Positions 1-9,104 are shown, numbered from the stretch's first letter. The stretch is DNA of 64,000 bases from Acidocella sp. (GCA_027308685.1 DAIDEE010000039.1:1-64000); one strand, 5' to 3'. Numbers and translations are program-made. The notes: generated from the sequence alone by a model not told the origin.

Positions 1-509
1 TGCGAGGAGGTCGCCGCTTTCGGAGCCTCCACGGGCGGTGCCTTCAGCGCCGGCTTGTGCGCCGCGCCCGGCCGGGCCGCGGGAGCTGGCGGCGGTGGCG
101 GAGCAACGGCGAACCGGCGGGAGAACACCGCCAGGCGACCGAGCACGTCCGCCCGCACTGCCGCCACCTTGTGCTCCACGGTGATCTGGTAGCGCGGCAC
201 ATTGCTGGCCAGCCCAGCGATCTGGGTGCCGATCAGCCCGGCCAGTGCCAGCACGAGGCCGAGCCCGATCAGCGCGGCGGCTATCGCCGACAGGGTCCGG
301 CCCAGCCGCAGCATCCGCATCAGGCGCACCAGTGGCGCCAGCAGGAAGCTGAGCAGCACCGCGAGGGTAAGCGGGATCAGCACCGCGCGCGCCAGATAGA
401 GGCAGGCGACCGCGAGCACCGCCACCATGACGCCGAGCAGATTGGCCACGCGCGACAGTTCCGCGGACGCGGGTGGCACGGGGGGGGTCTGAGCCGGGAA
501 ATCCGACAT
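1..509 (-). CDS. AI-2E family transporter (PerM-like permease), N-terminal part
   Basis: The complement of an ATG at 507-509 opens a frame without a stop to the window edge (about 169 residues), so the gene is partial and its C-terminus lies outside. The visible part has a short Pro-rich N-terminus, two closely spaced hydrophobic helices (residues ~18-60, including LARAVLIPLTLAVLLSFLLA), a third helix around 75-95, and then a soluble stretch rich in Ala and Pro. This matches the start of AI-2E/PerM permeases, inner-membrane exporters of mostly unknown substrate. Third codon positions are almost all G or C, clearly richer than genes after position 1000. The long plus-strand frame over the same bases is its shadow. 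Confidence 0.75.
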   Translation of the reverse strand, partial: MSDFPAQTPPVPPASAELSRVANLLGVMVAVLAVACLYLARAVLIPLTLAVLLSFLLAPLVRLMRMLRLGRTLSAIAAALIGLGLVLALAGLIGTQIAGLASNVPRYQITVEHKVAAVRADVLGRLAVFSRRFAVAPPPPPAPAARPGAAHKPALKAPPVEAPKAATSS

Positions 510-640
510 CGGGCATCCTTGGTGTGCGGCCATCCGGCAGGGCCGCTGGCATCATGCCACAAGCCAACGGCAAATGGGCTGTCGCGCGATCACGATCACG
601 GCTATATGTGCCCAGCCGCCGTGGCCAAGCGGTGTCATGC

Positions 641-968
641 GTCCGCGTAGCTCAGCAGGATAGAGCACAGGATTCCTTGTTGCAAAACTGGGCGTGGCGA
701 TCGGAAACGGCGCCACGGATCCGCTCAAAGTCGGGGAAAGCTGCGGCCGGCTTCGGCCCTGCCGATCCCGAGCCAAGCCCCGGCCCCCCGGCCGGGGAAG
801 GTGTAGAGACTGGACGGGCGGCACCTACCGGCTTCGGCCTTCGCGGCCGGGGCCCAGGGTGAAGGGACAGTCCAGACCACGAACGGTCCCGGCGTGCCGG
901 GGCCGGCGGCGAAAGCCGAAGTGGGATGAATCCTGGGGCCGTGGGTTCGAATCCCGCCGGGGACGCCA
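641..968 (+). tRNA. tRNA-Arg(CCU) interrupted by a group I intron
   Basis: The exons are 641-677 and 929-968. The acceptor strand GTCCGCG (641-647) pairs with CGGGGAC (958-964) with one mismatch. The D arm is GCTC/GAGC, the anticodon stem CAGGA (668-672) pairs with TCCTG (931-935), and the T arm is GTGGG-TTCGAAT-CCCGC (941-957). Discriminator G965 is followed by an encoded CCA at 966-968. The joined anticodon loop is TTCCTAA, giving anticodon CCU at 675-677. The break falls directly after the anticodon, the site known for the Agrobacterium tRNA-Arg(CCU) intron. Confidence 0.93.
678..928 (+). other. Group I self-splicing intron (IC3-like) in tRNA-Arg(CCU)
   Basis: This is a 251-nt insert. The 5' exon ends in U and the insert ends in G (928), as group I splicing requires. 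It holds recognisable core blocks: GAGCCAAGCC near 770 (P4 region), AAGGTGTAGAGACT and ACGGGCGGCACC at about 798-825 (P7/J8-7 region) and GAAGGGACAGTCC near 860. These closely follow the cores of the cyanobacterial tRNA-Leu and proteobacterial tRNA introns. There is no internal ORF, so no homing endonuclease. Confidence 0.9.
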
Positions 969-1070
969 ATGAAATCAATAAGTTATTTTTGTTTGTCTGC
1001 TCAAAAAAGAATTATCTTAATTATTCGGCTCAAATTTGTCCCAATGCTGGGCGAGATTTGAGGTCGGAAA

Positions 1071-1619
1071 CTGGGATCAATTCGCAATAGAGGAGACGGC
1101 CAGCTTCAGGCGAGGGTTAGAAAGCAGGGGTGGCCGGAGCAGGTTCGGACCTTTTGGACCAAAACAGAAGCCAAGGACTGGATTGCCAAGACCGAAGCGG
1201 AAATGAACGCTGGGCGGTTCGTCGACACCCGAGCGGCCGAGCGAATGACCCTCGGTGATGCGATCGATGCCTGGGCAAAAATTGCAAAGACAAAGCTGAA
1301 ACATTTTGACGTCGAAGAGGGGCGGATTCGAAAGCTTAAAAATTTAGATATATCTAAATATTCGGTTGTTCGGCTTACGACAACGCTCGTTGAAGAACTT
1401 GTCGAAGATATGGTCGAGGAAAACTACAGCCCGACGACCATCAGGTTATATTTAAGTATTATTTCGCGATCTTGGAGACGGGCGATGAAAAATACGCCTG
1501 CCAGATGCCCAACCGAAGATGTGGAAAACTTGCCGACCTCAGGCAAACGGAAGCGGCGTTTAGAGGATGGGGAAGAAGTGAAGGGTCGTGTCCCCGGTGG
1601 TGGTGTAGGTGGCTGGTAA
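1071..1619 (+). pseudogene. Truncated phage-type tyrosine integrase, N-terminal part only
   Basis: Reading begins at CTG 1071 (no ATG; the preceding in-frame stop is at 1059) or at ATG 1203. The protein starts GSIRNRGDGQ, then TFWTKTEAKDWIAKTEAEM, then a helical SAM-like core-binding domain up to RRLEDGEE. This is the usual N-terminal and core-binding half of genomic-island integrases. After about position 1580 the match ends in a Gly-rich tail and a stop. The catalytic domain with its R..HxxR..Y residues is absent. It lies 100 bp past the 3' end of a tRNA gene, the classic place for an island integrase. It is probably non-functional. Confidence 0.75.
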
Positions 1620-1852
1620 TCGGCCTGTCGTAGCGAACGCCATGAGTCTGGCGGATGGGCAACGCCGTGCCGAACCGCTCTGAGATAGCCCCGATCACCG
1701 GCGAGAAGCCCCAGCACAGGAGCACATTGGGTCGGCGAAATAGACTAGGTGAGGCTTGTGCATGTCAGGTCTACCATGGAGGTTATGGTTCGGTATTGAT
1801 TTATATTGATCGTTCTATTATTTTCGATGCAGATTTTAATCGAGCAAAGTCA

Positions 1853-2470
1853 ATGTCCCGAACACGTACGCTTTCTGACGATACTGTCCTCAACCGCGCC
1901 ATCAGCGTGTTTTGGCAGAACGGCTATGCAGGAACGTCTATGCGCGATCTCACGCGAGCGACGGAACTCAGCACGGCGGCTTTGTATCATCGCTTCACAG
2001 ACAAGGACGGAATGTTCGTCCAAGCGTTGCGCCGCTACGCGGATGACGGTCTAGTGGAGCGCCTTGCCCGCCTGTCCGCCTCAGCCGATCCACTCGGCGC
2101 GATCGGCGACTTTCTGAACGAGCTGGTCGCGATGTCGCTTGCCGATCCGCAGCATCGCGGTTGCCTGCTCGTTAACACCGCCCTCGATGGCGCCGCGATG
2201 TCAAATGCGGCGCGTGATCTTGTGCGTGCTCGGCTAGGCGAGGTCGAGGTTTTCTTCGCACAGCGGCTTGAATGCGCGCTCACAGCCGGCGCACTCGACC
2301 CGGCGACAGACATCGCCGCCAACGCCACGGCGTTGCTCGGCACGGTGTTCGCCATCCGCGTGATGGCGCGTCTCGACCCCAACCCTCAGCGGCTGCGCAT
2401 ATTGGCCGACCACGCCATTGCCAGCCTTCCCAAACCGCAGAAGCTCAAGAGCAAAGGACGCAGCCGATGA
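1853..2470 (+). CDS. TetR/AcrR family transcriptional regulator
   Basis: 205 residues from the ATG at 1853; a longer in-frame extension upstream looks non-coding. The N-terminal helix-turn-helix is clear (residues ~8-55: VLNRAISVFWQNGYAGTS, then STAALYHRFTDKDGMFVQAL), followed by a helical ligand-binding domain with the CLLVNTALDGA segment typical of the NemR/YcdC-like branch. Its stop overlaps the ATG of the downstream GST gene (ATGA at 2467-2470), so it probably represses its own operon in response to an electrophile or similar small molecule. The ligand cannot be told from sequence. Confidence 0.88.
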   Translation: MSRTRTLSDDTVLNRAISVFWQNGYAGTSMRDLTRATELSTAALYHRFTDKDGMFVQALRRYADDGLVERLARLSASADPLGAIGDFLNELVAMSLADPQHRGCLLVNTALDGAAMSNAARDLVRARLGEVEVFFAQRLECALTAGALDPATDIAANATALLGTVFAIRVMARLDPNPQRLRILADHAIASLPKPQKLKSKGRSR

Positions 2471-3195
2471 TTGACCTCCACTACTGGACGACACCTAACG
2501 GGCATAAAGTAACGATCTTTCTTGAGGAGGCGGGCCTGCCTTATCGGGTGATTCCTGTGAACATCAGCTCGGGCGAACAGTTCAAACCCGAATTCCTCGC
2601 CATCGCCCCGAACAACCGCATCCCGGCGCTCGTCGATACGGCGCCGGCTGATGGCGACGCGCCGGTCAGCATCTTCGAGTCCGGCGCCATCTTGCAATAT
2701 CTTGCGGAGAAGACCGGCAGGTTCCTGCCCACCGGCATTCGTGGCCGTACCGAGGTCATGCAATGGTTGTTCTGGCAGATGGGCGGCCTCGGCCCGATGG
2801 CTGGGCAGAACCATCACTTTGTTCAATACGCTCCGGAACAGTTGCCCTACGCGATCAACCGTTACGTCAATGAGACAAACCGCCTTTACGGTGTCCTCAA
2901 CAAACGGCTTGCCGATCGTGAGTTCGTCGCCGGGGATTATTCAATCGCGGATATGGCAAGCTATCCTTGGGTCGTTCTGTATAAGCGCCAGCAGCAGAAC
3001 CTCGATGACTTCCCGCATCTGAAGCGCTGGTTCGAGACGATCCGTACCCGTCCCGCGGTGGAGCGGGCATATGCGTTGGCCGAAAAGATCAACACGACAC
3101 CCGTCGTCAGCGAAGAGTCGCGCACATTGCTGTTCGGACAGACCGCATCGCTCACCGCAGGCGAGAACACGCAGATAGAGGAAAAGGTAAAATGA
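2467..3195 (+). CDS. Glutathione S-transferase family protein (YfcG/YghU-like)
   Basis: 242 residues from the ATG at 2467, translationally coupled to the TetR gene. The N-terminal thioredoxin-fold domain has the [16 protein letters not shown] start and the cis-proline and glutathione-binding segments NRIPALVD and [13 protein letters not shown]. The C-terminal helical domain carries the motif [17 protein letters not shown]. This pattern matches nu-class/YfcG-type enzymes that use glutathione in disulfide-bond reductase or peroxidase reactions. It is probably cytoplasmic. It shares an operon with a beta-carbonic anhydrase that starts on its stop codon. Confidence 0.88.
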   Translation: MIDLHYWTTPNGHKVTIFLEEAGLPYRVIPVNISSGEQFKPEFLAIAPNNRIPALVDTAPADGDAPVSIFESGAILQYLAEKTGRFLPTGIRGRTEVMQWLFWQMGGLGPMAGQNHHFVQYAPEQLPYAINRYVNETNRLYGVLNKRLADREFVAGDYSIADMASYPWVVLYKRQQQNLDDFPHLKRWFETIRTRPAVERAYALAEKINTTPVVSEESRTLLFGQTASLTAGENTQIEEKVK

Positions 3196-3782
3196 GTTCC
3201 AAGGTCGTTGAAGACGTTTTGGCGGCGAATACCATATATGCGGCCGATTTCGGCGCAAAATCTGAGTTGGCGATGCCGCCCGCCCGCCAATTTGCAATTT
3301 TAACATGTATGGATGCACGGCTGGACCCGGCGAAATACGCTGGACTTGCCGAAGGGGACGCTCACGTTATCCGCAACGCAGGTGGGCGGGCAACAGACGA
3401 CGCGATCCGTTCGCTGGTGATTTCGCACAAGCTTCTGGGCACGTCTGAGTGGTTTGTTATTCATCACACCAATTGTGGGATGGAACTATTTTCCGATGAG
3501 GTGATGGTTACGCTGCTCGAGGACAACCTCGAGACCGCATCGCTGGATGTATCGACGATGACTTGGTCCAATTCGCGTCATGGTGGCGGCTGCTCGGCGG
3601 GGCACTTCATTAAATGGCATACAATCCGCAATCAGGAGGAGAGCGTTGCGCAGGATGTAGAGCGTATTCGGTCACATCCATTAGTGCCACGTAACATTAC
3701 GATCAACGGTTATATTTTCGACGTGAAAACAGGGCGTTTGAGCGAGGTTAGCCGGGCTAGTGAAATCGGCCGCCCTGGCTGA
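3192..3782 (+). CDS. Beta-carbonic anhydrase
   Basis: 196 residues. It interconverts CO2 and bicarbonate. The zinc-site signature is present: CMDAR near residue 38 and HHTNCG near 95, giving the Cys, Asp, His and Cys set of beta-class enzymes. [17 protein letters not shown] between them is also typical. The start ATG overlaps the GST stop (ATGA, 3192-3195), so TetR, GST and this gene form one coupled operon. A strong hairpin follows at 3853-3878. Its place in a stress-type operon rather than beside carboxylase genes suggests pH or CO2 balance; that is inference. Confidence 0.88.
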   Translation: MSSKVVEDVLAANTIYAADFGAKSELAMPPARQFAILTCMDARLDPAKYAGLAEGDAHVIRNAGGRATDDAIRSLVISHKLLGTSEWFVIHHTNCGMELFSDEVMVTLLEDNLETASLDVSTMTWSNSRHGGGCSAGHFIKWHTIRNQEESVAQDVERIRSHPLVPRNITINGYIFDVKTGRLSEVSRASEIGRPG

Positions 3783-3852
3783 GACCTCACGGACGAGGGG
3801 GCCGCTTAAGTGGTCATGGAGCATCGGTTTATTTTGGACCTGGCAGGATCGG

Positions 3853-3878
3853 TAGCGAGCACCTGACGGTGCTCGCTA
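3853..3878 (+). terminator. Probable terminator after the carbonic anhydrase operon
   Basis: A perfect 11-bp stem, TAGCGAGCACC / GGTGCTCGCTA, closes on a TGAC loop and is followed by a T-rich run. It lies 71 bp after the carbonic anhydrase stop. Confidence 0.75.
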
Positions 3879-3981
3879 TATTCATTCATTTTCCGTTTCT
3901 CCTTGGAGAAACCAAGATTTGTGGGCCTCGCGTCGCACCCGCATACAGTATCACTGACGCATATTTAAGTGGAGTTTTGTT

Positions 3982-4557
3982 ATGACTGCAGAAGCTAAGA
4001 TCAGCCTACCCGCACAGACCTTGGAGAGCAGCGACTCGACGGTTCGCAAGGTACTTGAGAAGTCGAAGGCGCAGGTCGGGTTTATCCCGAACATGTACGC
4101 GAACATGGTCAATTCACCTGGTCTGCTGGACACCTATCTCGATGGTTATACGCACTTCCGCAGCGATTCAACCTTCACGCCGGTCGAGCAGGAAGTCGTG
4201 TTTCTGGTCATCAGCGCATCAAACGGTTGCGGTTATTGCACGGCCGCGCATAGCATGATCGCAGATAAAATGTCGAAGGTTCCCGCCGACGTGCTGGCAG
4301 CGCTGCGCGCACGCAAGCCGCCTGCGGATGCACGGCTCGCCGCCCTCGCGGCCTTCACTCAGACGATGTTCGACACGCGCGGCAAGCCTTCCCAGCTGGA
4401 TCTGAATAGCTTCCGCGCGGCGGGCTTCAGCGATCGGCAGGCTCTAGAAATCGTTCTCGCTTTGGCGGTTAAAACGCTCAGCAACTACGCCAATCACCTC
4501 TTCCACACCGAGGTCGATGATATGTTTGCCGGCTACAAGCTGGCACCTGCTGTCTGA
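3982..4557 (+). CDS. Peroxidase-related / AhpD-like carboxymuconolactone decarboxylase family protein
   Basis: 191 residues. The AhpD-like fold is recognised from VEQEVVFLVISASNGCGYCTAAH (residues ~70-92), which holds the CxxC pair and the His of the redox centre, and from the RQALEIVLALAVKTLSNYANHL helix near the C-terminus. Members of this family are alkylhydroperoxidases or reductases acting with peroxiredoxins. The gene directly downstream is a broken AhpC/TSA-type peroxiredoxin (4626-4989), so this may be the survivor of a two-gene peroxide module. The start ATG at 3982 has an upstream GGAG at 3971-3974. Confidence 0.85.
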   Translation: MTAEAKISLPAQTLESSDSTVRKVLEKSKAQVGFIPNMYANMVNSPGLLDTYLDGYTHFRSDSTFTPVEQEVVFLVISASNGCGYCTAAHSMIADKMSKVPADVLAALRARKPPADARLAALAAFTQTMFDTRGKPSQLDLNSFRAAGFSDRQALEIVLALAVKTLSNYANHLFHTEVDDMFAGYKLAPAV

Positions 4558-4625
4558 GCCTTAACAAACCGCGATAATGGGGCCGGATTACCGGCTCCAT
4601 TTCAACAGGAGACGTCCAAATAAAC

Positions 4626-4989
4626 ATGACAACCATACCTCACCCGGGCCAGCCTTTCGTCCCCATCACCTTCAAGCAACTCGATGGAGATGATATTACT
4701 TTCGGCACCCCCGGCGGATGGCAGGCACTGTTCGTTATTCGCGGCCAGCATTGCCCGATATGCAAGTCCTATCTTACCGAAATTGAACGCAGACGGTGAG
4801 GCTTTGGCAGCGATCGGCGTCTTGGTTGTCGCCGTCTCCACCGACAGTGAAGCTCAAACCCGCAGTACCGCTGAAGCGGCGAAGGTGATGTTTCCTTTGT
4901 TGTGCGGTATGGATGAAGCGATAATGAACCAACTCGGCTTTTATGTGTTCATGTCGGCGCTATTGCTCGTCGATCCACAAGGCATATAG
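4626..4989 (+). pseudogene. Frameshifted, truncated peroxiredoxin-like (AhpC/TSA) gene
   Basis: Frame one starts at ATG 4626 (MTTIPHPGQPFVPITFKQL) and reaches the redox motif HCPICKSYLTEIER, but stops at 4797-4799. The expected continuation, DGEALAAIGVLVVAVSTDSE and then CGMDEAIMNQLGFYV, appears in a different frame up to 4989. A net one-base shift near 4788 separates the two halves. The C-terminus is also short, ending at DPQGI without the usual final segment of the family. The broken half still contains the CPxC redox cysteines. A sequencing indel could explain the frameshift but not the missing end. Confidence 0.8.
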
Positions 4990-5226
4990 GCGACATACAA
5001 GAAACGTAAGATGGTGACTTGCTAACTGGATTTTTCACGAATCTTCATGCTCAGGAGCCGATAGCTCACAAAGTCGGAAAACATCACATTGAACCCATCA
5101 AGGTAAAGACACGGGATTTCCGGTAGCGGCTGCTCTATCCGCGCAAAAGCTAAACTGGATGATGTGTATCGATGCCGACCACTGCAGCTCCGCGCGTTGT
5201 GATACGGGTTTGGTGCCGCTATCGGC

Positions 5227-7710
5227 TCACCCCCTTGCCCCGGGAATTTTTATGGGGGGTTTTTCACACGCAAAAAGGTCAAGCAAAGCAGGTAATTTCA
5301 TAGGCCGCGCCAAAAAATAACCTTGTACATAATTGCAGCCAAGTTGGGCGACATAGTCAAGCTGCGTTGGGGTCTCGACACCCTCGGCAGTAACTAGGAT
5401 TTTGAGCGCGCGGGCTATCGCAACGATTGCCTCGAAGATTGGCTGGCTATCATCGGGGGTGCGAATATTGGCAAGAAATGATCCGTCGATTTTGATGAGG
5501 TCAAATTGGAAACTGTCCAGGTAGGAGAGCGAAGAGTAACCAGAACCAAAATCATCCAACACGATCGCTACGCCTTGCGCGCGCAAGGCATATAGTTTTT
5601 TGATGCTCGCCGAATTTTTTTGGATGAATATCGACTCGGTCACTTCGATCTTGAGACGTTGCGCGGCGAGGCCAGTGTCAGCCAATACGGTAGCAACCAG
5701 CGCTTCAACATCGTCGAGCTCAAACTGGCGAGGCGAGACGTTGACGTTGATTTTGACGTCTTGCGGAAAATTCATTGCAGCGAGGGCAGCCTCGCGCAGC
5801 ACCCAGGCGCCGATCGCGACGATCATGCCGGTTTCCTCAGCAAGCGGGATAAATTGCGATGGTGGGACATTGCCAAGTTCTGGGTGCAGCCAACGTAAAA
5901 GGGTTTCAACCCCGACGATTTTGTTGCTGCCACTTAAGAAAATAGGCTGAAATTCAAGGAAGAGCTGTCGGTTAGCTATGGCGGTTGAGAGATCAACGCG
6001 CAGGCGGCGATTGGCTTCGTGATCTCGCTGCATGTCTGCATGGAAAATTAAATAGCTGCCGCGTGCCTGCAGCTTGGCAGCGTATAGTGCCGTGTCCGCC
6101 TTACGGTAAAGCTCAGCAGGGTCAAGTTCGGTGGGGCCGGCAATGGCCGCGCCGATTGAGACCGAACCAGGTAGCGACAGGCCGCCAACATCAAACGGAG
6201 TCTGCATGGCGGCTGCGACGCGACCAGCGAAAGCGCTAACCTCGGCGGCTGTTCGCGCTTCGGTAAGCATTACCATGAATTCATCGCCGCCACTGCGGGC
6301 TAATCGGTCTCCTGGGCCGAGTAAAGACGAGATCCGGCAAGCCATGCGTTTGAGCAGTTCGTCGCCGACGGGATGACCATAGCTATCGTTAATATCTTTA
6401 AAATAGTCGAGATCGATGCAAAGCAGTGCGAGACGGGGCACGTTTGAGGGCTGTGCCAGTGAGGGGCCAAGCTCGGCGAACAAAGCGGCACGATTGAGCG
6501 TACCGGTGAGGAGATCGTGCTCGGCGGTGTAGCGAAGGCGCTCCTCGGCCGACCTTTTCTCGGTGACGTCTTCAAGAGTGCCGTACCAGCGGACCACCTC
6601 ACCTTTTGGACTAAGGCGTGGGGCGGCGCGCGCGCGAACCCAGAGGTAGCCTCCGGCAGTGCAGCGCACCCTATATTCGATATCCAGCCGATCAGCGCTT
6701 TGCAGGACCTGCTTCCAAGCCTGCTCGACCCATTCGCGATCATCGGCGTGCAGAGCGGTGATCCAGCCATAGGGCATGGAAGCTTCGGGTGTCATGCCGG
6801 TGATGGCATACCATTGGGGCCCAACCTCGAGTACGGCACCATCTGGCCCGGCGGTCCAAGGGATTTGTGGGTGCAATTCGACCATGTGACGATAATGGTC
6901 CTCGCTCTCGCGCAAGGCGGCCTCGATCTGGCGAAGGCTGGTAATGTTCTGGGTGGTGCCCCTGACGAACTGAGTGCGGCCATCAGGGCCGAGGACAGGT
7001 TCTGCATGGGTGAGCACATATATCTCTGCGCCATCGGGGTGGAGCAGGCGGTATTCCAGGGTTACAGACACCTGTTCAACAACGACCCGGCGGAAGACAG
7101 CCAAAGCCTTAGCGGCGTCTTGCGGGTGATACATCGCCTGCATTTGCTCGATATTGACTTTGGCGATATCCGGACGACCCAGCATTTCCGATGTCTCGTT
7201 TGAAAAATAGATACATCTGGCATCTACGTCCCAGCGCCACATGCCCAGTTTGGCAAGCCGCTGGGCGGCAGCGAGGGCTTCGGTCTGTTCCTGCAGCTTT
7301 AAGGAGAGATTTCGTGTTGCGGTGATGTCGACAGTCGTGCCGGCCATTCGCAGCGGCCTGCCATCGGGCGCGCGGGCGATGATCCGGCCGCGACTGAGCA
7401 CCCATTTGTAGCTCCCATCCTTGGTGCGCAGCCGGTGCTCGACCTCATAAACTGAAGTACGACCCGCAAAATGGTCTTCAAGCTGCTGGCGAACAAAGGC
7501 TAGGTCATCAGGATGGACACGGCTATAGCTCACGTCAATCTGATTAAAACAAGGGTGGTCATCATAACCCAAGATGCTAAACCAGCTAGCAGAGTAGCGG
7601 ATTTCGTCGGAGACCAGGTCGCGGTCCCAGATGCCAGTGCCGCTGCCCTCGATTGCGAGCGACCAGACATCAGAAAAATCCAGCAAACCTTTTTGCGCGT
7701 GCATACTCAT
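5227..7710 (-). CDS. PAS-PAS-PAS-GGDEF-EAL cyclic-di-GMP signalling protein
   Basis: 827 residues with no obvious membrane segment, so probably a cytoplasmic sensor. It has three PAS/PAC units (residues ~13-130, 140-260, 270-390), a GGDEF domain with an intact SGGDEF motif (~475), and an EAL domain. The EAL signature reads ETLLRW instead of EALLRW, but the E-x-L-x-R pattern, DDFGSGYSS, KIDGSF and TAEGVET are kept, so phosphodiesterase activity is plausible. The RxxD inhibitory site before GGDEF is missing (the segment reads GPGD). The protein could make or break c-di-GMP according to the PAS input, perhaps redox or light. It stands alone with no operon partners. Confidence 0.93.
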   Translation of the reverse strand: MSMHAQKGLLDFSDVWSLAIEGSGTGIWDRDLVSDEIRYSASWFSILGYDDHPCFNQIDVSYSRVHPDDLAFVRQQLEDHFAGRTSVYEVEHRLRTKDGSYKWVLSRGRIIARAPDGRPLRMAGTTVDITATRNLSLKLQEQTEALAAAQRLAKLGMWRWDVDARCIYFSNETSEMLGRPDIAKVNIEQMQAMYHPQDAAKALAVFRRVVVEQVSVTLEYRLLHPDGAEIYVLTHAEPVLGPDGRTQFVRGTTQNITSLRQIEAALRESEDHYRHMVELHPQIPWTAGPDGAVLEVGPQWYAITGMTPEASMPYGWITALHADDREWVEQAWKQVLQSADRLDIEYRVRCTAGGYLWVRARAAPRLSPKGEVVRWYGTLEDVTEKRSAEERLRYTAEHDLLTGTLNRAALFAELGPSLAQPSNVPRLALLCIDLDYFKDINDSYGHPVGDELLKRMACRISSLLGPGDRLARSGGDEFMVMLTEARTAAEVSAFAGRVAAAMQTPFDVGGLSLPGSVSIGAAIAGPTELDPAELYRKADTALYAAKLQARGSYLIFHADMQRDHEANRRLRVDLSTAIANRQLFLEFQPIFLSGSNKIVGVETLLRWLHPELGNVPPSQFIPLAEETGMIVAIGAWVLREAALAAMNFPQDVKINVNVSPRQFELDDVEALVATVLADTGLAAQRLKIEVTESIFIQKNSASIKKLYALRAQGVAIVLDDFGSGYSSLSYLDSFQFDLIKIDGSFLANIRTPDDSQPIFEAIVAIARALKILVTAEGVETPTQLDYVAQLGCNYVQGYFLARPMKLPALLDLFACEKPPIKIPGARG

Positions 7711-8272
7711 TGTTGAATCTCAGAGGTTATTGCAGTTGCATAAGCCATGGGCTGGTTAAGAGCCAATTTGCATCTAAACAATGAGCGTCAAGCAGGACGG
7801 ATTTGACCACCTCAAACCTATTACCAACGGTGGCTTTTGTCTCTTTAATTAAAATAGTAAAAATCCGGCCTACTGGTATGCGCGATCAGCACGTCAATAA
7901 CCCATGAAATAATCACTTCAACCGCTTGGGTGGCTTCAACGCCGCCGATGTCGGCAGGGTAATTCCGCTCAAAAATATGACTATTTTCCTATCTCCGGCA
8001 TTCTGGTGGTTTTATGAGCCAGCAATCTATCATAAAGCATTTGCGTCCCTTGAAATTATTCAACTCTGTGCCGGCGCCATCACAGTAAAAATGCGCCTCT
8101 TCTCCGTGGTTTCAGCGCAGGGGATGCCACACTGTAAGCGGCCATCATTCCCGGCTTGGAGCGAGCGCCGAATCACGTAGTTGGGATCGTCGCGTGGATT
8201 GCAAAACCCAGCCTTTCCAGACAGCTTACCGATCGGAGCATTTGTAACCATAAAATCAATAGGAGCAGGCCG
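7711..8272 (+). other. Intergenic region, no gene seen
   Basis: 562 bp between the divergent GGDEF-EAL gene and the hydrolase gene. Frames on both strands here (for example 7926-8180 plus and 8060-8377 minus) lack recognisable domains and ribosome-binding sites. It probably holds the promoters of both flanking genes. Confidence 0.5.
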
Positions 8273-8968
8273 TTGACCGACAGCAAAACACAGATCGTTT
8301 TCATCCCAGCTTTGTTGTGCGACGAAGCGCTCTACGCCCCCGTCATCGAACGTCTTGGCGATAAATTTCAAGCACACGTAATGATCTCGCCAAAGCCAAG
8401 CCTGGCAGAAAGTGTCACGGACATTCTGGCCAGAGCGCCGGACAAATTTGTGCTGGTTGGCACCAGCTATGCCGGCAATTTAGCGCTCGAAATCGCCATA
8501 GCGGCACCCAAGCGGGTGACAGCCTTGTGGCTGATGGGCTGCAATCCTGCCGCAGCCGAACCAGGTGGCCCAGATCTTGCAGGTGGTTTGACCGCGACAC
8601 CTGAGGCGGTGATCGACATGCTTGGCGGCATCATCGCACACCCGGACAACGCAGCGGCTGCCGCAACCTTTAAGAAGATGGCGCATCGCATCGGTGGTGC
8701 TGCCGGAGCACTGCAGGCAACCGCGCTCGGCTCACGGCCGGATGCCGTTTCCCGCTTCGGTGTGCTGACAATGCCGGCTTTGGTGCTGTGGGGCGCGGAC
8801 GATGCGTTGGTCCCGGTCGCTGTCGGCAAAGCCATGGCGGACGGCCTGCCCCACGCGCATTTTCATGTCCTGCCCACCTGCGGCCATTTGCCGACACTCG
8901 AAAAACCGGAAGCGTCGGCAGCGTTATTCACCGAATTTCTGAACGGCGAATTCCATCACGCTCATTAA
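8273..8968 (+). CDS. Alpha/beta hydrolase
   Basis: 231 residues when started at TTG 8273, which has AGGAG at 8261-8265 with 7-nt spacing. The longer frame from 8156 has no such site. The fold is recognised from FIPALLCDEALYAPVIERL, the nucleophile elbow VGTSYAGNLAL (GxSxG with Ser), the acid-containing strand LVLWGADDALVPV, and the His in PTCGHLPTLEKPEA. This places it among esterase/lipase-like small hydrolases related to PcaD/MhpC. The substrate is unknown. It stands alone. Confidence 0.82.
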   Translation: MTDSKTQIVFIPALLCDEALYAPVIERLGDKFQAHVMISPKPSLAESVTDILARAPDKFVLVGTSYAGNLALEIAIAAPKRVTALWLMGCNPAAAEPGGPDLAGGLTATPEAVIDMLGGIIAHPDNAAAAATFKKMAHRIGGAAGALQATALGSRPDAVSRFGVLTMPALVLWGADDALVPVAVGKAMADGLPHAHFHVLPTCGHLPTLEKPEASAALFTEFLNGEFHHAH

Positions 8969-9104
8969 CGGAGCCTGCGTGATATCCGGCACAACTCTCT
9001 GGAGCTCTGACTGTACTACCTGAGTCCAAACCGTTAAAATACGGCTGGGGAAAAGGCCGTCTCCGGTATCAAATAAGTCGTTTTCTAATGCATCTTATCG
9101 GCGG
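8969..9104 (+). other. Short intergenic stretch
   Basis: No gene or clear signal seen. It leads into the IS3 remnant. Confidence 0.4.

Noticed and set aside
617-640. tRNA-like text GCCGCCGTGGCCAAGCGG just before tRNA-Arg
   Set aside because: It resembles the 5' end of a tRNA, but no anticodon arm, T arm or acceptor partner follows before tRNA-Arg begins.
57-650. Long plus-strand frame over the first 600 bp
   Set aside because: Low-complexity, His/Gln-rich translation typical of antisense to a GC-rich gene. The minus strand encodes a recognisable AI-2E-family permease.
942-968. Search for a direct repeat of the tRNA-Arg 3' end as the far attachment site
   Set aside because: By eye I found no second copy in the remaining 63 kb, so no element borders can be drawn.
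7926-8377. Frames on both strands in the gap before the hydrolase gene
   Set aside because: No domain, no ribosome-binding site, and the minus-strand one overlaps the well-supported hydrolase gene.
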